DNA of 8,616 bases from Hyphomicrobiales bacterium (GCA_017304505.1 JAFKKQ010000223.1:1-8616); one strand, 5' to 3'. Numbered from the stretch's first letter, positions 1 to 8,341 are shown. Notes: a model not told the origin generated them from the letters alone. A program made the numbers and translations.

Positions 1-516
1 GGGCGCGGCGATTTTTTCAAGCTGACCGATGACGACTGGGCAGCGGGCTTTGCGTTGAAGTTCTTTGCCCAGGTGCGGCTCTGCCGCGCGGCTTGGCCGC
101 TGCTGAAGGAGAACCAGGGTGCCGTCGTTGCTATTGCAGGAATTGGCGCGCGTGCTCCGGTCGCCGATTACATGATCGGCTCCTCCGTGATCGGCGCGCA
201 ACTCGCGTTCATGAAGTCGCTCGCCGACATCGGCAAGCGTGACGGCGTGCAGGTTAACACCGTCAATCCGGGTTCGGTCGACACCGATCGATTCCGCCAC
301 CGGCTTGGCATCGTCATGAAGCGAACCGGTCTCGATGAGGCGGCGGCGATCGAGCACCATCGCCGCGAACTCGATATCACCCGCTTCGGCCGGCCTGACG
401 ACATCGCAGGATTGGTCGCCTTTATCGTTTCGCCGCGCGGGCGTTGGCTGCACGGCACAGCAATCGACATGGATGGTGGGCAAGTCGATCCGCTGCGAAT
501 GTCGAAATATGATTGA
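1..516 (+). CDS. SDR-family oxidoreductase-like protein, 5' end cut by window
   Basis: The frame is open from base 1, so this is the C-terminal 171 residues of a longer protein; an internal ATG or TTG is not needed as a start. The latter half matches the short-chain dehydrogenase/reductase fold: the segment RDGVQVNTVNPGSVDTDRF corresponds to the conserved IRVN-x-V-x-PG strand and loop near the cofactor, RFGRPDDIAGLVAFIVS is the usual RxGxPEEIA helix, and DMDGGQ is the usual C-terminal D-GG motif. The classical catalytic Tyr-xxx-Lys is not seen at the expected place (the region reads ADYMIGSSVIGAQLAF). It therefore resembles the divergent SDR proteins common in Bradyrhizobiaceae, whose substrate is often unknown. 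It converges on glnA and ends at a shared hairpin. The family call is fairly sure; the substrate is unknown. Confidence 0.8.
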   Translation, partial: GRGDFFKLTDDDWAAGFALKFFAQVRLCRAAWPLLKENQGAVVAIAGIGARAPVADYMIGSSVIGAQLAFMKSLADIGKRDGVQVNTVNPGSVDTDRFRHRLGIVMKRTGLDEAAAIEHHRRELDITRFGRPDDIAGLVAFIVSPRGRWLHGTAIDMDGGQVDPLRMSKYD

Positions 517-545
517 CATTCGTTGCAGCGCTTGGCGACGGAAAA

Positions 546-571
546 AAAGGGCGCCCGCAGGGGCGCCCTTT
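546..571 (-). terminator. Rho-independent terminator, probably bidirectional, of glnA and the SDR gene
   Basis: A perfect hairpin lies between the two converging stop codons: AAGGGCGCCC at 547-556, a GCAG loop, and GGGCGCCCTT at 561-570, extended by one A-T pair at 546/571. Read on the minus strand, the stem is followed by a run of seven T (complement of A542-A548), the classical intrinsic terminator for glnA. On the plus strand it is followed by TTTGGTTTGA, a weaker T-rich tail that could also end SDR transcription. Confidence 0.9.
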
Positions 572-606
572 GGTTTGAGATTTTGCGATTCGCGCTACCC
601 GACCAA

Positions 607-2016
607 TCAGGCCGAATAGTACATTTCGAATTCGACCGGATGCGGAGTGTGCTCGAAGCGGATGACCTCCGTCATCTTCAACTCAAGATAGCTGTCGATG
701 AAGTCGTCATCGAACACGCCGCCGGCTTTGAGGAAGTCGCGATCCTTGTCGAGGCTCGCGAGCGCCTCGCGCAGGCTGCCGCACACGGTCGGGATCTTCT
801 TCAGTTCCTTCGGCGGCAGGTCGTAGAGATCCTTATCCATCGCGTCGCCGGGGTGGAGCTTGTTCTTGATGCCGTCGAGGCCTGCCATCAGCAGCGCGGC
901 GAAGCAGAGATAGGGATTCGCCAGCGGATCAGGGAAGCGCACCTCGACGCGCTTGGCCTTCGGATTGGTGGTGTAGGGAATACGGCACGATGCCGAGCGG
1001 TTGCGCGCCGAATAGGCAAGCAGCACCGGTGCCTCGAAGCCCGGCACCAGCCGCTTGTACGAATTGGTGGTCGGGTTGGTGAAGGCATTAATCGCCTTGG
1101 CGTGCTTGATGACGCCGGCGATATAGGACAGGCAGGTTTCCGACAGGTCGGCATATTTGTTGCCGGCGAATGTCGGTTTTCCGCTCTTCCAGATCGACTG
1201 GTGGACGTGCATGCCTGAACCGTTGTCGCCGTAGATCGGCTTCGGCATGAAGGTCGCGGTCTTGCCGTAGATGTTGGCAACCTGATGGATGCAGTACTTA
1301 TAGATTTGCATCCGGTCGGCCATGGTCGTCAGCTCAGCGAATTTGAGGCCGAGCTCGTGCTGAGCCGATGCCACTTCGTGGTGGTGCTTTTCGACCACGC
1401 AGCCCATGCGCGCCATCGCGGCAAGCATTTCCGAGCGCATGTCCTGCACTGAATCCTGTGGCGGAACGGGGAAGTAACCCTTCTTCATACCGATGCGGTG
1501 GCCGAGGTTTCCGCCCTCATAAGCCGTGTCGGAATTGCTCGGAAACTCGATGGAGTCGAGCTTGAATCCGGTGTTGTAGGCATCGGCCTTGTATTTCACA
1601 TCGTCGAACACGAAGAACTCGGCCTCGGGGCCGAAGAAAACCGTGTCGCCGACGCCCATCGACTTGACCATGCCCTCGGCGCGCTTGGCGATGCCGCGCG
1701 GATCGCGATTGTAAGGTTCGCCGGTGGTCGGTTCGAGCACGTCGCAGACCAGCACCAAGGTGGTTTCGGCAAAGAACGGGTCGATAGTGGCCGATGCCGG
1801 GTCGGGCATCAGGCACATGTCGGACTCGTTGATGGCTTTCCAGCCGGCGATCGAAGAGCCGTCGAACATCTGTCCTTCGGCAAAGGTGTCTTCCTCGATC
1901 ATGGTGACGTCGAACGTGACGTGCTGCCACTTACCGCGCGGGTCCGTGAACCGGAAGTCGACGTATTTCACGTCGTTGTCTTTGATCATCTTCATGACAT
2001 TCTTGGCAGTCGTCAT
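607..2016 (-). CDS. glnA: Type I glutamine synthetase (GlnA)
   Basis: Catalyses ATP-dependent condensation of glutamate and ammonia to glutamine in the cytoplasm, the entry point of ammonium assimilation. The protein is 469 residues, the usual length of GSI-beta subunits that form dodecamers. Visible signatures are FDGSSIAGW (51-59), [11 protein letters not shown] with metal-ligand glutamates (127-137), NGSGMHVH with the catalytic-site histidines (265-272), [17 protein letters not shown] (314-330) and [11 protein letters not shown] (337-347). Tyr398 in DKDLYDLPP matches the adenylylated tyrosine (Tyr397 in E. coli), so control by the GlnE adenylyltransferase is expected. The start is the ATG before [14 protein letters not shown], with a purine-rich stretch (AGGGAAAG) just upstream. 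It lies 51 bp downstream of glnB on the same strand and is probably cotranscribed from the sigma-54 promoter ahead of glnB. The reading frame is intact. Confidence 0.98.
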   Translation of the reverse strand: MTTAKNVMKMIKDNDVKYVDFRFTDPRGKWQHVTFDVTMIEEDTFAEGQMFDGSSIAGWKAINESDMCLMPDPASATIDPFFAETTLVLVCDVLEPTTGEPYNRDPRGIAKRAEGMVKSMGVGDTVFFGPEAEFFVFDDVKYKADAYNTGFKLDSIEFPSNSDTAYEGGNLGHRIGMKKGYFPVPPQDSVQDMRSEMLAAMARMGCVVEKHHHEVASAQHELGLKFAELTTMADRMQIYKYCIHQVANIYGKTATFMPKPIYGDNGSGMHVHQSIWKSGKPTFAGNKYADLSETCLSYIAGVIKHAKAINAFTNPTTNSYKRLVPGFEAPVLLAYSARNRSASCRIPYTTNPKAKRVEVRFPDPLANPYLCFAALLMAGLDGIKNKLHPGDAMDKDLYDLPPKELKKIPTVCGSLREALASLDKDRDFLKAGGVFDDDFIDSYLELKMTEVIRFEHTPHPVEFEMYYSA

Positions 2017-2067
2017 GGAATTCTTTCCCTGTTGTGACGGGATAGGAACGTAAGTGGGACCGGCGCG

Positions 2068-2493
<426 letters not shown>

Positions 2494-2563
2494 CTAAGCG
2501 TTCAGCATTTGCGAGGAAATAGCTGAATTTTGCGGCGCTTGGCGGGCACTTTCGGCATCATGA

Positions 2564-2580
2564 TGCACAGAAATTGGGCA
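2564..2580. promoter_or_regulatory. Candidate NtrC enhancer site upstream of glnB
   Basis: TGCACAG-AAA-TTGGGCA is an imperfect 17-bp dyad that matches the enterobacterial NtrC consensus TGCACCA-N3-TGGTGCA at 10 of 14 arm positions. Its centre is about 119 bp upstream of the predicted sigma-54 start, within the normal enhancer range. A TGATGCA heptamer occurs at 2561-2567 and again 20 bp (two helical turns) away at 2581-2587, and the palindrome GCATCATGATGC spans 2555-2566. Function is inferred from sequence and position only. Confidence 0.45.
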
Positions 2581-2649
2581 TGATGCATAAAATCCGATCA
2601 ACGGCACTGTCGTTGTCCACGTTGAGTGTCGACGGTACTGTCCTTGGGC

Positions 2650-4271
2650 ATGAGCTTGGTTGCCACCATCGAAGTGCTGACCACTGCGGAGATGGCGGAG
2701 GCCGACCGTCTTGCGGTGGCCGGCTGTGTCCCCGGTATCCAACTGATGGAAAATGCCGGGCGGGCCGTGGCCGACGTCGTGGCGCGCCGCAGCGAACGGT
2801 CGTCGTGGCGGGGCCGGGGAACAACGGCGGAGATGGTTTTATCTGCGCCCGTATCCTGGCCGAGCGAGGCTATCCAGTCCGGCTCCTCCTGCTCACGGAT
2901 CGCGACCGCCTGAAAGGCGACGCCGCCACCGCGGCCGGGCGATGGCGGGGGCCGATTGAAGCGGCCACGCCGGAGGCGCTGGCCGGGGCAGAGTTCATCG
3001 TCGATGCGCTGTTCGGCGCTGGACTGGACCGGCCCGTTGAAGGCATGGCACGTGCATTGATCGAAGCGATCAATGCCGCAGCGGTGCCTGTGATCGCGGT
3101 CGATCTGCCGAGCGGAGTTAATGGCGACAGCGGTGCGGTGATGGGTGCGGCCGTGAACGCGACGGAAACCGTCACCTTCTTCCGGCGCAAGCCGGGCCAT
3201 TTGCTCCTGCCCGGACGGCTGCGTTGTGGACCGGTCGATGTGGTCAACATCGGCATTCCCGACACCGTGCTCGAGAATATCCGCCCCCGCATCGTCGTGA
3301 ATGCGCCGGCGCTGTGGTCCGGCTGTTTTCCGGTGCCGCAGCCCGGTGGCCACAAATACCTCCGCGGCCATGCCGCAGTCGTGTCGGGCGGGATGGCGCA
3401 CACGGGAGCCGCGCGACTCGCCGCGCGGGGCGCGCTGCGGGCGGGGGCGGGACTGGTGACGATCGCGAGCCCGCCTGAGGCGCTCATGGTCAACGCCGCG
3501 ACCAGCCTCGCTGTGATGGTGCGTCCGGTCGGCAGTGCGGGCGCGCTGGCCGAGTGGCTGGCCGATCGTAGGATCAACGCAGTGGTGCTCGGTCCCGGCG
3601 GCGGGGTCGGTGCACCGTTGCGCGAAATGGTGCTGGCGGCCCTTTCAGGCGATCGCGCGGTTGTCCTGGACGCCGATGCTCTAACGAGCTTTGCCGAGGC
3701 GCCCGACGTCTTGTTTTCCGCCATCAAGGCCCGAGGGCGAGCGTCGACGGTGTTGACGCCGCACGAAGGTGAGTTCGCGTTCCTGTTCAAAAACATCACT
3801 TATTCTATTGATTCAGAAGGAAAATATAAGAGCGCTTTCCGGGCGATGGAGACCTCCGGGGCAACCGTTCTGCTGAAGGGCTCCGATACGGTTGTGGCTG
3901 GCCCCGATGGTCGGGCTTCCATCTGCGAGAATGCGCCGCCCTGGCTGGCAACAGCCGGATCCGGCGATGTTCTAGCGGGCTTCGTGGCCGGACTTCTGGC
4001 GCAAGGCATGCCGGCTTTCGAGGCAGCCAGCGCCGCGGTCTGGCTGCATGGCGAGGTCGGCCGCGCAGCGGGCCCAGGTCTGATCGCCGAGGACCTGCCC
4101 GAGGCGCTGCCGTCGGTTTACCGGAAACCAACAAGGGAGCGCCCCTATTTTTGTGGTGCCGGGCTGCAACACCGTGATATAAGCCGCGCCGCTCGGCCGA
4201 TCGCGGTGCTGCGCAAACCTTCGGGCGGGCGTGGCGGAACTGGTAGACGCGCGGGATTTAGGTTCCCGTGA
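2650..4271 (+). pseudogene. nnrE-nnrD: Bifunctional NAD(P)H-hydrate epimerase / ADP-dependent NAD(P)H-hydrate dehydratase, frame-disrupted
   Basis: The family repairs damaged NADHX and NADPHX: the N-terminal YjeF epimerase interconverts R and S forms and the C-terminal ribokinase-like domain dehydrates S-NAD(P)HX using ADP. The N-terminus is in the frame of ATG 2650 (GTG 2626 is an alternative): SLVATIEVLTTAEMAEADR, then IQLMENAGRAVADVVARRSE. Near 2795-2800 homology moves to the frame one base earlier (RTVVVAGPGNNGGDGF), consistent with loss of 1 or 1+3n bases. That second frame holds VDLPSGVNGDSG of the epimerase domain and, in the dehydratase domain, GPGGGVG, VLDADALT, LTPHEGEF and catalytic TAGSGDVLAG (about 3949-3978). 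After AEDLPEALPSVY (ending near 4120), where relatives end within a few residues, no stop follows until 4269-4271, inside the tRNA-Leu anticodon stem. Either the gene is degraded or the sequence has errors. Frame 2574-4271 is open without the break, but its first 70 or so residues are not family-like. Confidence 0.85.
4151..4183 (+). promoter_or_regulatory. Possible promoter of tRNA-Leu
   Basis: A TTGTGG hexamer at 4151-4156 precedes an AT-rich GATATAAG at 4176-4183, the only good -10-like element just ahead of the tRNA. Transcription would begin about 35 bp before the tRNA 5' end. The spacing is 19-21 bp depending on which -10 register is taken, longer than the ideal 17, so support is modest. 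The site lies in the stretch where the nnrD frame reads on without family similarity. Confidence 0.3.
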
Positions 4272-4309
4272 CGCAAGTCGTGGGGGTTCAAGTCCCTCCG
4301 CCCGCACCA
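4225..4309 (+). tRNA. tRNA-Leu, anticodon UAG, with encoded CCA
   Basis: The acceptor stem is GCGGGCG (4225-4231) paired with CGCCCGC (4299-4305), followed by discriminator A4306 and an encoded CCA (4307-4309). The anticodon arm is CGGGA / TTTAGGT / TCCCG (4252-4268), with anticodon TAG at 4259-4261 and G37 next to it, so it reads leucine CUA and, by wobble, other CUN codons. The long variable arm (GTGACGCAAGTCGT region) identifies a class II leucine tRNA. The T arm is GGGGG / TTCAAGT / CCCTC. It sits between nnrD and tig. The open frame of the nnrD region overlaps its first 47 bases, which is odd. Confidence 0.97.
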
Positions 4310-4396
4310 CGCCGGGCACACCGCCGGCTTGAATCTGGCTTCCGTCAGCGGGCAACCTGGGACGCCGTGCGAACGGCATGAGAAAAGATTGTGGTG

Positions 4397-5743
4397 ATGC
4401 AAGTAACCGAAACTGTCAGCGACGGCCTCAAGCGCGAATTCAAGGTTGTGGTCCCTGCGACCGATCTGGCCAGCAAGGTCGATGCGCGTCTTGATCAACT
4501 CAAGACCCAGGTCCGTATCAATGGCTTTCGTCCCGGCAAAGTGCCGGTGACCCATCTCAAGAAGCTCTATGGCCGTGCGGTGATGGCGGAGACGATCGAG
4601 GCGGCCGTCCGCGACGCCAATGCTCAGATCGTCACAGAGCGCGGCTTCAAACTGGTGCGCGATCCGAAGGTCACGCTGCCCGAGGAGAAGGACGCGGTCG
4701 AGCAGGTGATCGAGGGCAAGAGCGATCTTGCCTACACCGTTGCCATCGAAATCCTGCCGCCCATCGAACTGGCCGATTTCAAGGGCATTCAACTCGAGCG
4801 GTTGAACGCCGAAGTCGCCGAGAGCGAGGTCGATGAGGCGGTGGCGCGCATTGCCGAGCAAAGCCGCCCGTTTGCCGCACGGCCCGAAGGTGGCAAAGCC
4901 GAGAGCGGCGACCGTGTCGTCATCGACTTCACCGGCAAGATGGATGGCACGCCGTTTGAAGGCGGCACGGGCGGTGACGTAACGGTGCACCTCGGCTCGG
5001 GCACTTTCATTCCGGGATTTGAGGATCAGTTGGTCGGCGTTGCGGCCGGCGAGAAGCGCACGGTCAACGTCACCTTTCCGCAGGTCTATCCCGCCGCCCA
5101 TCTGGCGGGCAAGAACGCCGAGTTCGACGTCACCGTAAAGGCGATTGAAGCGCCGCAAGCCGTGACCGTCGATGACGAGTTTGCCAAGTCGCTGGGCCTG
5201 GAATCGCTGGCCAAGCTTCGGGAGATGGTCAAGGAGCGGCTGACCCGCGAGCACGCCGGGATGTCGCGGCAGCGCGTCAAGCGCAAGCTGCTGGACGAAC
5301 TCGATGCGCGTCACAAATTCGAGCCGCCGACGAGCCTGGTCGAGGATGAGTTCAACAACGTTTGGAAGACCGTTCTCGACGATTTGCAGTCTCGCAAGCG
5401 CACCTTCGAGGACGAAGGCACGACCGAGGAGAAGGCCAAGGAAGAATACCGCGGGATCGCCGAGCGACGGGTGCGGCTTGGTCTCGTGATCGCCGAGATC
5501 GGCGAGCGCAACAACATCAAAGTCACCGACGAGGAAATCAGCCGCGCGGTGATGGAGCGCGCCCGCCAGGTTCCGGGCCGCGAGCAGGAAGTCTGGAACT
5601 TCTATCGCAACAATCCTGACGCGCTGGCGAGTCTGCGCGCCCCGATCTTCGAGGATAAGGTGATCGACTTCATCCTCGAACTGGCGTCGATCACCGAGAA
5701 GACGGTGACGCGCGAGGAACTCTACAAGGACGATGAGGCCTGA
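4397..5743 (+). CDS. tig: Trigger factor (ribosome-associated chaperone and peptidyl-prolyl isomerase)
   Basis: Trigger factor binds ribosomal protein L23 at the exit tunnel and shelters emerging chains. The protein is 448 residues from ATG 4397, normal length. The N-terminal ribosome-binding domain carries the signature GFRPGKVP (43-50). An FKBP-type PPIase domain spans roughly 170-251 ([14 protein letters not shown] to FDVTVKAIE), with [16 protein letters not shown] in its core. The remaining helical arms form the chaperone cradle and end in EELYKDDEA. Two GTG codons directly upstream (4391, 4394) could also start translation. ATG is preferred because relatives begin MQVTETL/VS; the Shine-Dalgarno is weak (AGAAAAGA). 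It is first of the tig, clpP, clpX, lon block and 87 bp beyond tRNA-Leu. The frame is intact. Confidence 0.97.
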   Translation: MQVTETVSDGLKREFKVVVPATDLASKVDARLDQLKTQVRINGFRPGKVPVTHLKKLYGRAVMAETIEAAVRDANAQIVTERGFKLVRDPKVTLPEEKDAVEQVIEGKSDLAYTVAIEILPPIELADFKGIQLERLNAEVAESEVDEAVARIAEQSRPFAARPEGGKAESGDRVVIDFTGKMDGTPFEGGTGGDVTVHLGSGTFIPGFEDQLVGVAAGEKRTVNVTFPQVYPAAHLAGKNAEFDVTVKAIEAPQAVTVDDEFAKSLGLESLAKLREMVKERLTREHAGMSRQRVKRKLLDELDARHKFEPPTSLVEDEFNNVWKTVLDDLQSRKRTFEDEGTTEEKAKEEYRGIAERRVRLGLVIAEIGERNNIKVTDEEISRAVMERARQVPGREQEVWNFYRNNPDALASLRAPIFEDKVIDFILELASITEKTVTREELYKDDEA

Positions 5744-6105
5744 TCGCAGAGGCGATGAGCATCGAGCGGCAGGGCGGCGGGGCATCCGACCGTGCCGGTA
5801 CCCGCCGGGGGCGCCGCGCAACACCGTGATCCACGAGGCATCGCGCGCATGCGCAGGTGCCCTTGTGTTGGGCCACGCTTGAACTATGTGACGAAATTGT
5901 CGGCTGTTCGTTCCATATCCGGCGGCGTCCGGCCGCCATCTCTGTAAGAGTTCTGATCAATGCCGTCCGAGCGCGTGGGTCTACGTGCAGGGCCTCCTCG
6001 AACCTATATAGTCTCGGGAAACGGGCGCGATTCGTGAGGCGCCTTGCAACGATGCGCCGTGGTGGCGCGCGCCGATCGTCAGGCGCCAAGTGTGAGGAGG
6101 GGAGT
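5744..6105. other. tig-clpP intergenic region (362 bp), small hairpins
   Basis: No convincing gene is seen. A short hairpin begins at the tig stop (ATCGC 5743-5747, GCGAT 5752-5756) but lacks a T-run, so it is a poor terminator. A second perfect stem, GGCGGC / GTCCG / GCCGCC, lies at 5921-5937. An AT-rich CCTATATAG at 6003-6011 is the best -10-like element, placed about 100 bp before clpP, but no matching -35 is evident. The clpP frame stays open back to 5857 without family similarity. A promoter for clpP is expected here but I cannot fix its position. Confidence 0.5.
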
Positions 6106-6735
6106 TTGAAAGATCCCGTCGCAACCTACATGAACTTGGTTCCCATGGTGGTCGAGCAGACCAACCGAGGCGAGCGGGCCTATGACATCTTCTCCCGGCT
6201 CCTGAAGGAACGGATCATCTTCATCACCGGTCCGATCGAGGACGGCATGGCGACGCTCGTAGTCGCGCAAATGCTGTTCCTGGAGGCGGAGAACCCCAAG
6301 AAAGAAATTTCGATGTACATCAACTCGCCTGGCGGGTTGGTGACGGCCGGTATGGCTATTTACGATACTATGCAGTTTATCCGGCCGCCGGTTTCGACCC
6401 TATGTTGTGGGCAAGCGGCCTCGATGGGCTCTCTGCTGCTTGCGGCAGGCGCGAAGGATATGCGGTTCGCACTCCCCAATGCCCGCGTTATGGTCCATCA
6501 GCCGTCGGGCGGGTTCCAGGGGCAGGCCACCGACATCATGCTGCACGCCCAGGAAATTTTGAACCTGAAGAAGCGGCTCAATGAAATCTATGTCAAGCAC
6601 ACTGGTCAGCCGATCAAGAAGATCGAAGACGCGCTGGAGCGCGATTACTTCTTGACGGCAGAGGCGGCAAAGGAATTTGGTCTAATCGACAAGGTGATCG
6701 AGAGCCGTCCGGAGGACCCTAGCATTAAGTCGTAA
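6106..6735 (+). CDS. clpP: ATP-dependent Clp protease proteolytic subunit ClpP
   Basis: ClpP is the serine peptidase that forms a double heptameric barrel and works with ClpX or ClpA. I choose the TTG at 6106: it follows a strong Shine-Dalgarno AGGAGGGG (6095-6102) at good spacing and gives [18 protein letters not shown], the N-terminus typical of alphaproteobacterial ClpP, with 209 residues (family about 200-212). The catalytic triad is Ser106 in [10 protein letters not shown], His131 in MVHQPSGGF and Asp180 in ALERDYFLT. Their spacing (25 and 49 residues) equals that of E. coli ClpP. INSPGG (72-77) forms the conserved turn beside the active site and oxyanion hole. The next gene is clpX, its unfoldase partner, after a 239-bp gap. 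The frame is intact. Confidence 0.96.
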   Translation: MKDPVATYMNLVPMVVEQTNRGERAYDIFSRLLKERIIFITGPIEDGMATLVVAQMLFLEAENPKKEISMYINSPGGLVTAGMAIYDTMQFIRPPVSTLCCGQAASMGSLLLAAGAKDMRFALPNARVMVHQPSGGFQGQATDIMLHAQEILNLKKRLNEIYVKHTGQPIKKIEDALERDYFLTAEAAKEFGLIDKVIESRPEDPSIKS

Positions 6736-6895
6736 GCGGCGATCGTTGCGTCGGATATCAAGTCGTGACCGGATGACGCAGCCTCCGAAATACCAGCAGG
6801 ATGGGCTTCGTTATCGTTAATGAAATCTTGATTATTCCTCCGGTAGCGTGCTTCGCTAGTATTTTGGGGGATGGAGATTGTGAAATGTGTGACTG

Positions 6896-6919
6896 CCACG
6901 CTACGGTTTCTTAGCGTGG
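6896..6919 (+). repeat. Hairpin in clpX leader
   Basis: CCACGCTA (6896-6903) and TAGCGTGG (6912-6919) form a perfect 8-bp stem with an 8-nt loop, 56 bp before the clpX ATG. The core TAGCGTG also occurs at 6844-6850 in the same orientation, next to its own small stem (TAGCG 6844-6848, CGCTA 6854-6858). The upstream copy could pair with 6897-6903 instead of the proximal one. No T-run follows, so it is not an obvious terminator. It may be an operator or leader structure; its function is unknown. Confidence 0.55.
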
Positions 6920-6974
6920 GGGCTGCTACAAGGAGAACGGCTCCGCGGTGCGGCGCGGGGTCACGGAGATCGGA

Positions 6975-8178
6975 ATGAGCAAAGTCGGCGGCAGCGATTC
7001 GAAGAACACTCTTTACTGCTCGTTTTGCGGCAAGAGCCAGCACGAGGTGCGCAAGCTCATCGCCGGTCCGACTGTATTCATTTGTGACGAGTGCGTCGAA
7101 CTGTGCATGGATATCATCCGCGAGGAAAACAAATCCTCGCTGGTGAAGTCGCGTGACGGCATCCCGACGCCGAAGGAAATCCGCAAGGTTCTCGATGACT
7201 ACGTGATCGGCCAAGACCACGCCAAGAAGGTCTTGGCGGTCGCGGTTCACAATCACTACAAGCGGCTCAACCACCAGACCAAGCACAACGATGTTGAGCT
7301 GGCGAAGTCCAACATCCTGCTGATCGGCCCGACCGGTTCGGGCAAGACGCTGCTGGCTCAGACGCTGGCGCGCATTCTCGACGTGCCGTTCACGATGGCG
7401 GATGCCACGACCTTGACCGAAGCCGGTTATGTCGGCGAGGACGTCGAGAACATCATTCTCAAGCTGTTGCAGTCCGCCGATTACAACGTCGAGCGTGCGC
7501 AGCGCGGCATCGTCTATATCGATGAGATCGACAAGATCAGCCGCAAGTCCGACAACCCGTCGATCACCCGGGATGTTTCGGGCGAGGGCGTGCAGCAGGC
7601 GCTCCTGAAGATCATGGAAGGCACCGTTGCTTCGGTGCCACCGCAGGGCGGCCGCAAACATCCGCAGCAGGAGTTCCTGCAGGTGGATACGACGAACATT
7701 CTGTTTGTCTGTGGCGGTGCGTTCGCGGGTCTTGAAAAGATCATCTCGGCGCGCGGCAAGTCCACCTCGATCGGCTTCGGCGCCAAAGTCGTCGCGCCGG
7801 AAGATCGCCGCACGGGCGAGATTTTCCGCGAGGTCGAGCCCGAGGATCTGCTCAAGTATGGCCTGATCCCGGAGTTTGTCGGCCGCCTGCCGGTGGTCGC
7901 GACGCTTGAGGACCTCGACGAGACGTCGCTGAAGAAGATCCTGACCGAGCCGAAGAATGCGCTGGTCAAGCACTATCAGCGGCTGTTCGAGATGGAATCG
8001 ATCGGCGCGGGGTCTGAGGTCGATCATGGAGAGCATCCTGCTCGATACCATGTTCGACTTGCCGAGCCTTGAGGGTGTCGAGGAGGTCGTGATCTCGCGG
8101 GAGGTGGTCGAGGGCACGGCCCGGCCGCTCTACATCTACGCCGACCGCGCGGGTGACGCCGGCGCCACGGCATCGTGA
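6975..8178 (+). pseudogene. clpX: ClpX AAA+ unfoldase subunit, frameshifted by an apparent ~65-nt deletion
   Basis: ClpX recognises, unfolds and threads substrates into ClpP. From ATG 6975 (Shine-Dalgarno GGAG 6965-6968) the intact part shows the C4 zinc-binding domain (Cys15, 18, 37, 40), Walker A GPTGSGKT (118-125), pore loop GYVG (151-154), Walker B VYIDEID (180-186), RKH loop (227-229), ClpP-docking IGF (266-268) and arginine finger Arg304 in EFVGR. After FEMES (about residue 342) this frame gives unrelated residues and stops at 8072 (365 residues, against about 424 normally). The family C-terminus, [20 protein letters not shown] to [11 protein letters not shown], continues in the next frame from about 8005 to the stop at 8176-8178. 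Aligned to E. coli ClpX, about 24 residues between the parts are represented by only 7 nt. The missing piece is the first half of the C-terminal small AAA+ subdomain; the sensor-2 segment survives only out of frame. GTG 6948 is a less likely start. Confidence 0.9.
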
Positions 8179-8189
8179 AGCGGTGCGGC

Positions 8190-8230
8190 GGTACCGCTCC
8201 GGTGTGACCGGACGCCGCCTCAGCGGTACC
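8190..8230 (+). repeat. Nested inverted repeats just after clpX, possible terminator
   Basis: GGTACCGCT (8190-8198) is perfectly complementary to AGCGGTACC (8222-8230), and between them TCCGG / TGTGA / CCGGA (8198-8212) forms an inner hairpin. The structure begins 11 bp after the full-length clpX stop. It could weaken transcription from clpX into lon, but no T-run follows, so an intrinsic terminator is only a possibility. Confidence 0.5.
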
Positions 8231-8264
8231 CAGGCGCGGGCATTTGGTTGAATCTACAGGCTTA

Positions 8265-8296
8265 CTTGACACTTTGCCCCGCTGTATCCACCTAAT
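8265..8296 (+). promoter_or_regulatory. Candidate lon promoter
   Basis: CTTGACA at 8265-8271 contains a perfect TTGACA -35 and also matches the CTTGA start of alphaproteobacterial heat-shock (RpoH) -35 elements. The best downstream -10 is CCTAAT at 8291-8296, with a 19-bp spacer, longer than ideal. Transcription would start near 8303, leaving a structured leader of about 175 nt. lon is a heat-shock gene in many bacteria, so RpoH use is plausible but not shown here. Confidence 0.4.
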
Positions 8297-8300
8297 GCGG

Positions 8301-8331
8301 GCGAAGACGCACCGTTTTGGTGCAGATTCGC
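8301..8331 (+). repeat. Two-tier hairpin in lon leader
   Basis: GCGAA (8301-8305) pairs with TTCGC (8327-8331), and GCACC (8309-8313) with GGTGC (8319-8323). These are separated by a symmetric 3x3 internal loop (GAC opposite AGA) and capped by GTTTT. It lies at the expected 5' end of the lon transcript, where a stem could protect the RNA or act in regulation. Function is unknown. Confidence 0.55.
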
Positions 8332-8341
8332 AATGCTCGAT

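Noticed and set aside
2574..2649. ATG 2574 as the true start of nnrE-nnrD, avoiding a frameshift
   Set aside because: The resulting N-terminus is not epimerase-like, whereas the conserved N-terminal helix and MENAGRAVA motif are clearly encoded in the neighbouring frame.
4145..5824. Long open frame of 559 codons on the minus strand opposite trigger factor
   Set aside because: It mirrors a GC-rich gene in codon-complement register, its translation shows no family motifs, and tig on the plus strand explains the region fully.
5878..5918. CTTGAA and CCATAT as a heat-shock promoter for clpP
   Set aside because: The elements are 29 bp apart, far beyond the usual RpoH spacing.
5857..6105. N-terminal extension of clpP by about 83 residues
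   Set aside because: The frame is open but the residues are arginine/cysteine-rich and unlike any ClpP leader; the TTG at 6106 has an ideal ribosome site and gives the family N-terminus.
6828..6862. TTGATT and TAGTAT as a clpX promoter
   Set aside because: The spacer is 23 bp, too long for a sigma-70-type promoter, and neither hexamer is strong.
6645..8117. Open frame of 490 codons on the minus strand opposite clpX
   Set aside because: Same effect of high third-position GC in clpX; no recognisable protein signature.
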